From an uncultured Clostridium sp. (GTDB lineage: Bacteria; Bacillota; Clostridia; TANB77; CAG-508): a stretch of DNA of 37,763 bases. Position 1 is the first letter of the stretch, and each line of letters opens with the position of its first letter. Positions 32,607-37,763 of this stretch are shown piece by piece. The notes beneath the pieces are model-generated. The model saw only the letters and a list, made by a program, of their open reading frames with translations. It was not told where the DNA came from and did not search any database. Location: NCBI GenBank assembly GCA_900557195.1, contig USRT01000019.1:1-37763 (forward strand), in the 5' to 3' direction. A program made the position numbers and the translations under genes.

Positions 32607-33407
32607 ATGAAAAAGATAATAATGTTAGGTACAGGAAATGGCGGAACATTAGACTTATATAATACTTGCTTTGTTATTCATAATGATAATGGAAACTTTT
32701 TAGTTGATACAGGTGGAAGTATTGAAATTATAAAAAGATTAAAGAATATAAACATAGCTTTAAAAGATATTAAGCACATATTTATTTCTCATAGTCATAC
32801 TGATCATATTTTAGGACTTATATGGATGTTTAAAAAATTAGGTAGAGCTTCTGTTAATGGTGAAATAGAAACTAAAATACATATTTATTGTAATGATGTT
32901 GTATATGAAGCTATACAAGAAGTATCTAAGCAAATATTACCTAAAAAGTTAGTAGATGGAGTTTTAAAAATTGTACAATTTCATATATTAAAAAACGAAG
33001 AAAATATCAATATTAATGGAATAGATTACACATTCTTTGATATAAATGCTAGAGGAACAAAACAATTTGGATTTGAATGCCTTATTTCTGGAAAAAGATT
33101 AATATTTTTAGGTGATGAAACTTTAAATAAAAATTTATATACTAGAGTAATTGGTGCAGATTATGTTATGCATGAAGCTTTTTGTTTAGACTCAGAAGAA
33201 AATATATTTCATGCATATGAAAAAAATCATTCAACTGTAAAAACTGCCTGCGAAGTTATGAATAATTTAGATGTTAAAAATTTAATTTTATATCATACTG
33301 AAGAATCTCATGGAAATCAAAGAAAAGCTTTATATACTGAAGAAGGAAAAAATAATTTTAATGGAAATATTATAGTTCCAGATGATTTTGAAGAAATTAT
33401 TTTATAA
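32607..33407 (+). CDS. MBL-fold metal-dependent hydrolase (RNase Z-like)
   Basis: 266 residues. Opens KKIIMLGTGNGGTLDLYNTC, with the zinc motif HIFISHSHTDHILGL (H-x-H-x-D-H), a later FLGDETLNKN aspartate and a C-terminal LILYHTEESHG histidine, i.e. all ligands of a two-zinc metallo-beta-lactamase fold. The layout is like RNase Z/arylsulfatase-type members, but the flexible arm of tRNase Z is not evident, so the substrate is open. ATG 32607 follows GAGGTG by 5 bases. A terminator follows. Confidence 0.85.
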   Translation: MKKIIMLGTGNGGTLDLYNTCFVIHNDNGNFLVDTGGSIEIIKRLKNINIALKDIKHIFISHSHTDHILGLIWMFKKLGRASVNGEIETKIHIYCNDVVYEAIQEVSKQILPKKLVDGVLKIVQFHILKNEENININGIDYTFFDINARGTKQFGFECLISGKRLIFLGDETLNKNLYTRVIGADYVMHEAFCLDSEENIFHAYEKNHSTVKTACEVMNNLDVKNLILYHTEESHGNQRKALYTEEGKNNFNGNIIVPDDFEEIIL

Positions 33408-33424
33408 AGACTCGTTAGATCTAT

Positions 33425-33490
33425 AAAAAGAGTAGTTATAATAAAGTAAATCTTTAGAAAGTTTTGGTTTATTACAATTACTCTTTTTTA
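33425..33490. terminator. Bidirectional terminator between MBL-fold and P-loop genes
   Basis: AAAAAGAGTAGTTATAATAAA pairs with TTTATTACAATTACTCTTTTT (one mismatch region) across ~20 bases, T-rich end. Serves the convergent genes on either side. Confidence 0.7.
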
Positions 33491-33518
33491 TTAGTTTTCT
33501 TTATTCATACAATATGTC

Positions 33519-34085
33519 TCATCCTCTATTTAATATCTCTAAAACTGCATGTTCTATTGCTTCGGAAAAATTCATACTTGTATCGATAAATCTTATATTA
33601 TATTTTTTGCATTGCTTTTCAATTTCCTTGCTTTTTTCTATAAGTCCTTTAGTAAGTTCTAACATGTCCTCATCATTAAAGTGCCTTGTCCAACATAGTT
33701 TACCATCATTTTTTCTTATATTATTAAATTTTACTTCTGGTAATATATTAGGATATCCTATAAAAAATATATCCCATTTTTCTTTGTTAAGATATTGAAT
33801 AATATCTTTTGGCATGACATGTGCAGAATCAATCACAAATCTTTCATTTGTCTTATTCATTTTTTCTATTATTGTAGATAAAAATAAAGACAAATTTACG
33901 CTCCCATTATCTATTATTACTTGGTCATTAATTCCACATTGCGGAAAATTCCTCTTAAATGATGTTGCAATATAATCAACTGGAAAATGATTGTATATAC
34001 TACTTGCACATATTTTTTCTGAAATTGTAGATTTACCAGCCCTTGCAACTCCTCCTATAAAGATATTTTTTTTATTATTTACCAT
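33519..34085 (-). CDS. P-loop kinase-like protein
   Basis: 188 residues opening MVNNKKNIFIGGVARAGKST, with Walker A GGVARAGKST at 11-20. A Walker B-like strand RFVIDSAHVMP and an ATP-lid-like stretch CWTRHFNDEDMLEL follow. Size and motifs fit a small-molecule kinase (the GG-x-x-R-x-GKS form is common in kinases of accessory regions). Substrate unknown. ATG 34085 follows AAAGGAG. This is the one gene here that ends with TGA (33519-33521). 70 bp downstream of the MFS gene on the same strand. Confidence 0.75.
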   Translation of the reverse strand: MVNNKKNIFIGGVARAGKSTISEKICASSIYNHFPVDYIATSFKRNFPQCGINDQVIIDNGSVNLSLFLSTIIEKMNKTNERFVIDSAHVMPKDIIQYLNKEKWDIFFIGYPNILPEVKFNNIRKNDGKLCWTRHFNDEDMLELTKGLIEKSKEIEKQCKKYNIRFIDTSMNFSEAIEHAVLEILNRG

Positions 34086-34155
34086 ATTTTTTCTCCTTTT
34101 TTTCTATTGTCATAATCTGTTTTATATATCTATTTATTTTTGCACCTAATTTCAT

Positions 34156-35382
34156 CTATTGTTTATCTAAATTATAGTTTTCTAATTTATCACATAATTT
34201 TTTATTAATAAATATCTCTATAATACTCAATACAAATAATATAAATTCTATTACAATCAACTCATATTTCATTAAAATCAAAGTAAAAATCCCACTTAAT
34301 ATTAATGTTCCTAACCTTCTATATACCTCTATATCTATTACTATTTTCTGCTGTTCATCTTTGTTAGAAATATTTAATGCTACATCTTCAATATATGTTT
34401 GGAAAGAATCTCTTATTGCTAATATTAGGAAAAATCCTAATGACATTACAATTACTTTATAAATAAGTGATATATTAATATAATGTCCTATAATCAATAA
34501 TAAAAATGCCATACTTAAACAAATTGTTAATATAATACTCATCTTATCTTTTACTTTCGAATATACTTTTGCAAATATTATATTTCCTATTAATCTAGCG
34601 ATTCTAGAAATAAACACTATTGTTGTTATATAGTATGTTACCATTTCAATTGATAAGAATTTTTGGAAATCATATTGCATAAATAATTTACTATTATTTT
34701 GTCCCATTTTTATAATCGAGTAAAATACTGCATTAGATAATATTACTAAAAATATAACTGAAGTGATTTTTACTTTTTTATTGTTGCTTATTGTGTTTTC
34801 TTTAACTTCTACTTTTGCTTCATAATACATAAACGCAACTCCAATTAATGCTACATATATTATAATTGATAAATACATTGGTAAATAATGATTTACATTA
34901 AATAATTGTCCTGCTATTAAAGCTGTAAATAGTGTTACACTTGAATATAAAATTTTTGATTTATTTCTGATTTTGTAATAATCATCTTTTCTATTTACCA
35001 TATTCAAATTATTTTTTAAAATAATTTCATCCATATTCAAAAACATACCTGCTATTTCACGTATTGTTGCATAAAGTAACATTAGAATAAATGATTCTCC
35101 AAATGTTAATAATAATGATGCAATCAATAACATAACAGCACCTAATCTTAATGAATTTACATTTCCTATTTTTTTTACAGTAAATAATAATACTTTTTGA
35201 CAGATTATACATACTAGTAATGATACCATTGACATTGCTGCTATTTGACTTGCACTTAGTCCTTTTACTAACGTTAAAAATAGAGTATCTATTGGTACAA
35301 AAAATATCGCATCACCTGTAAATGATGCAAATATAGGATATATTTTTATGCTTCTTTTTACTTTATTTATATTTTGCTCCAT
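34156..35382 (-). CDS. Major facilitator superfamily transporter
   Basis: 408 residues with about 12 hydrophobic segments, e.g. VLLFTVKK preceded by AAMSMVSLLVCIICQ, LRLGAVMLLIASLLLTFGES, VTLFTALIAGQLFNV, VIFLVILSNAVFYSII, LIYKVIVMSLGFFLILAI and LIVIEFILFVLSIIEIF. The first loop has IGNVNSLRLGA instead of the classic MFS motif A. Substrate unknown; an efflux permease is likely. ATG 35382 is 15 bases from AAGGAG, an unusually long gap, so an unusual start a few codons upstream is possible. May be cotranscribed with the P-loop kinase gene. Confidence 0.8.
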   Translation of the reverse strand: MEQNINKVKRSIKIYPIFASFTGDAIFFVPIDTLFLTLVKGLSASQIAAMSMVSLLVCIICQKVLLFTVKKIGNVNSLRLGAVMLLIASLLLTFGESFILMLLYATIREIAGMFLNMDEIILKNNLNMVNRKDDYYKIRNKSKILYSSVTLFTALIAGQLFNVNHYLPMYLSIIIYVALIGVAFMYYEAKVEVKENTISNNKKVKITSVIFLVILSNAVFYSIIKMGQNNSKLFMQYDFQKFLSIEMVTYYITTIVFISRIARLIGNIIFAKVYSKVKDKMSIILTICLSMAFLLLIIGHYINISLIYKVIVMSLGFFLILAIRDSFQTYIEDVALNISNKDEQQKIVIDIEVYRRLGTLILSGIFTLILMKYELIVIEFILFVLSIIEIFINKKLCDKLENYNLDKQ

Positions 35383-35580
35383 CTTAATCTTTGAAAACTC
35401 CTTATATTGTTATTAATCTTCTATCAATTTCATTAATAAACCTATCATATAATATTTTATATTTCAACATATTTTTATATTCTATATGATAATTAAAAGT
35501 ATAATATAGTAAATTCAATTATTATATGTTATACTTTTTATTAATTTCTATAATGTAAAAATTAAAGGAGGATACTATTA

Positions 35581-36516
35581 ATGAAAAAAGCTTATTGCAC
35601 ATTTCCAGGTATGAATAAACAAGCTATTGATATTTTAAAAAATAATAATATTAAATTAACAATAAATAATACTGCTTATAGAGCAAATGGTGAAGAATTA
35701 ATTTCTTTATTAACAGAATATGATATTTTAATAATTGGTATAAAGTCTTTTATAACAAAAGATATGTTACAATATATAAAATCACCCAAAATAATTGCTA
35801 CCTCATCTATAGGATTAGATCATATTGATAAAGAAGTTATAGATTCTGACTTAGTTACAGTACTCAATATAAAAACAGCAAATACATTATCAGTAGCAGA
35901 ACACATTTTTTCACTAATACTTGCTCTTAATAAAAGAATATATGAATCAAATAATCTAGTATTAAATCATAATGGTAATAGATCAATTATTCATGATACC
36001 CCTCAAGATATATCTGAAAAAACTTTAGGATTAATAGGTGCGGGTAATATTACAAGAGAAGTAATAAAAATATCAACTGTATTTAATATGAAGATTAATT
36101 GCTATACAAAAAATCCTAGTAAACACGAAGACTTATTAAAATATAATGTAAAATTTGTATCATTAGATGATGTCTTAAAAGAAAGCGATATTATAAATAT
36201 TAGTCTTCCTTTAACAGATGAAACTAATAATCTTATCTCAAAAGATAAAATAGAATTAATGAAACCTACTGCAACTTTTATTAATACATCTAGACGTGAT
36301 GTTGTAGATACAAATGCCTTAATTGAGTATGCAGACAATAATCCTAACTTTTATGTAGGTCTTGATATAGATTTAGATGGTTATGAAGATTTATTTGCAA
36401 AATATAGAAATAATGTTATTATTACACCACATACTGCTGGCGTATCAAAAGAAGCTATAGATAGGATGGACTTTGAATTAGTAAATAGTATTGTAAGCCA
36501 TTTAGAAAATGAATAA
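35581..36516 (+). CDS. D-2-hydroxyacid dehydrogenase (phosphoglycerate dehydrogenase-like)
   Basis: 311 residues, soluble. NAD-binding Rossmann motif TLGLIGAGNITREVIKIS at ~145-162, the substrate-binding LSVAEHIFSLILAL helix, catalytic Arg in INTSRRDVVDTNALIEY and catalytic His in ITPHTAGVSKEA. Reduces or oxidises 2-hydroxy acids with NAD(H); 3-phosphoglycerate or another 2-hydroxyacid could be the substrate. ATG 35581 follows AAAGGAGG. Single gene with its own terminator. Confidence 0.9.
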   Translation: MKKAYCTFPGMNKQAIDILKNNNIKLTINNTAYRANGEELISLLTEYDILIIGIKSFITKDMLQYIKSPKIIATSSIGLDHIDKEVIDSDLVTVLNIKTANTLSVAEHIFSLILALNKRIYESNNLVLNHNGNRSIIHDTPQDISEKTLGLIGAGNITREVIKISTVFNMKINCYTKNPSKHEDLLKYNVKFVSLDDVLKESDIINISLPLTDETNNLISKDKIELMKPTATFINTSRRDVVDTNALIEYADNNPNFYVGLDIDLDGYEDLFAKYRNNVIITPHTAGVSKEAIDRMDFELVNSIVSHLENE

Positions 36517-36584
36517 TGAATAAAAAATATATATCATTTAACCTATATATAATAATCATAGAAAGCAAATCTTTTTTACTAATT

Positions 36585-36632
36585 AAATACACCACAATGC
36601 ATTTCAAAGCAAAATGTGGTGTATTTCTTTCA
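36585..36632 (+). terminator. Terminator after the dehydrogenase gene
   Basis: A 12-bp perfect stem, AAATACACCACA (36585-36596) with TGTGGTGTATTT (36615-36626), followed by CTTTC. Loop of 18 bases. Confidence 0.75.
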
Positions 36633-36688
36633 TCAAATTATATAATAATTTCAAATATAAATTATCAATTAAATATGTGAATTTATAT

Positions 36689-36916
36689 TTAGTTCATTAA
36701 CTCTTCTATAAGTTCTTGTACATTTAGATTCTCTATATCTTCCACTTTTATAACTTTTCCTAAATTTATGCTGTTTGAAATTAATTCATCATATTCTTTT
36801 TTAAATGTATCATAATTATATTCAAAAAAAGGTGTATATTCTTTTAGGTTTTTAAGACAATAAGAATTTAAATAATGTGATGGATGCCTATCTTCTTTTG
36901 ATATTTCTCTTTTAAA
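36689..36916 (-). pseudogene. Open frame without start, possible gene remnant
   Basis: A 75-codon open minus-strand stretch between a TAG at 36917-36919 and a TAA at 36689 reads REISKEDRHPSHYLNSYCLK, then NLKEYTPFFEYNYDTFKKEY and ends VQELIEELMN. The composition is protein-like but no start codon is available. It lies just downstream of rusA on the same strand. It may be the 3' end of a lost gene; family not recognised. Confidence 0.35.
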
Positions 36917-36936
36917 CTAATTACAATAATATAATT

Positions 36937-37347
36937 CTAATACTCTTCCATCTTTACATATACTTTTTCTGTTTCTGCATATTTCTTTTCTACACTTAAC
37001 TTTGTAATTTGTGTATCGTCTTTAAAAGCAACTTCATTCATAGCATCCAAAATAATCTTTACAATATTATCAATATCTGGTTTTTTTGTTGGATTTATTT
37101 TGTTTTCTAGCATCAAAACTCTATCTTGTTTTTTTGTACTTTTTGGAATTTCAAAGTTTGCTATAATTTCTACTGATACTCTACCTTCTAAAGGCTTGAT
37201 TCTTGGATATTTTAACATGAAATATTGCATCACTAAAGTTTCATAGTCTTTTGTTCTTGTTGGTGTATAAACTGAGCCTGTATAACTATTTAATCTAGGT
37301 CTTCCTTTTCCTATTATTTTCCCTGGTATTTCAAATTCATATATCAT
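36937..37347 (-). CDS. rusA: RusA-family Holliday junction resolvase
   Basis: 136 residues. RusA endonucleases cut four-way DNA junctions as dimers; most are of prophage origin. Opens IYEFEIPGKIIGKGRPRLNS, with the conserved KPDIDNIVKIILDAMNEVAF carrying the catalytic aspartates, and DDTQITKLSVEKKYAE. Full family length (E. coli RusA about 120). ATG 37347 follows GGAGAGAT. No other phage gene is nearby, so it is probably a leftover or domesticated copy. Confidence 0.88.
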   Translation of the reverse strand: MIYEFEIPGKIIGKGRPRLNSYTGSVYTPTRTKDYETLVMQYFMLKYPRIKPLEGRVSVEIIANFEIPKSTKKQDRVLMLENKINPTKKPDIDNIVKIILDAMNEVAFKDDTQITKLSVEKKYAETEKVYVKMEEY

Positions 37348-37658
37348 TTGTTTAATCTCTCCTTTAAATTAATTTTTTTAGAAAGTTAGTATTTTATTTT
37401 CATTGATTGTATATTTATTTTCTGTTTTAACATTCTCTATTCTATTTATATTATCTTACATAACTTTAACTATTTTTATATTTACACTAGATTAAATTAT
37501 TAATTGTATTACTTTTTCAAGCTAAAAATGATAACTAATATTTCCTAGTTATCATTTATTGTCATTTATTTATTTTTCAAATATAATGATAGTATATTTC
37601 CTTTTAGAAGTCAATTAATACTCTCTAAAAATTTTTTCTAAAAAAATATAAAAAAGTA
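37348..37658. other. Intergenic stretch upstream of tRNA-Gly
   Basis: No open frame of note. It holds one hairpin, AATGATAACTA (37527-37537) with TAGTTATCATT (37546-37556), terminator-like on the minus strand (followed there by TTTAGC). No other structure seen before the tRNA promoter. Confidence 0.5.
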
Positions 37659-37687
37659 TTGACAATTGCATATGCTTTGTTTATAAT
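37659..37687 (+). promoter_or_regulatory. Consensus sigma-A promoter of the tRNA-Gly unit
   Basis: TTGACA at 37659-37664 and TATAAT at 37682-37687 with a 17-base spacer, a perfect consensus. The tRNA starts 23 bases downstream. Confidence 0.92.
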
Positions 37688-37710
37688 AAATATTGTTTTT
37701 AAGAAGAGAT

Positions 37711-37763
<53 letters not shown>

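Noticed and set aside
9704..33521. UGA reassigned to Trp
   Set aside because: Only one internal TGA in a likely coding frame was seen, Trp is written TGG throughout, and the P-loop gene ends naturally at TGA 33519.

Overview
The window is very A+T-rich and reads as a Firmicutes (Clostridia-type) chromosome. Supporting this are the sporulation-type sigma factor SigH, RqcH, FtsY, a clostridial UPF0182 membrane protein, DUF5665, a dockerin-bearing wall glucosaminidase, strong AGGAGG ribosome sites and consensus sigma-A promoters. Most genes lie on the minus strand.

Layout: 129-3045 (minus) holds ychF, an L,D-transpeptidase, tRNA-Thr(GGT) and sigH. Divergent from sigH is rqcH (3133-4844, plus). 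Then come a minus cluster of P-loop NTPase, DUF4116 repeat protein and a small unknown (4912-6223); a small plus-strand membrane gene of different base composition (6379-6573); ligA and pgsA (6643-9411, minus); an accessory stretch of decayed genes and immunity-like or unknown proteins (9704-14208); an AbiEii-type toxin with its partner (14430-15474); DUF5665, UPF0182 and ftsY (15766-19930); an oxidoreductase plus glutamine amidotransferase pair (20109-21862); tRNA-Thr(CGT); two secreted SH3 wall proteins and a Cys-rich small protein (22342-26346). On the plus strand follow U32 peptidase, DUF2207 and a Cys-rich protein (26476-31903). The right end mixes VOC, MBL-fold, P-loop, MFS, 2-hydroxyacid dehydrogenase and RusA genes, and closes with a truncated tRNA-Gly(TCC).

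The key observation: eight genes (ychF, L,D-transpeptidase, rqcH, DUF4116, ligA, UPF0182, U32, DUF2207) look broken by frameshifts, 16 in all, and every one is the same event. The upstream frame runs into the triplet CGG, and the protein resumes one base later, reading GGN (glycine). I checked every CGG on the coding strand of every gene I call: the only in-frame CGG triplets are these 16, and none is read as arginine. CGT, CGA and CGC do occur as ordinary Arg codons. Restoring the frame gives full family-length proteins (YchF 363, LigA 663, RqcH 569 residues). In the DUF4116 repeats the 25-residue period shows that CGGG stands for exactly one residue, at the column where other repeats have Gly. 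The simplest reading is that this organism treats CGGN as a four-base glycine codon, or shifts +1 at an unassigned CGG codon, genome-wide. This is inference from sequence and needs tRNA, proteomic and read-level checks.
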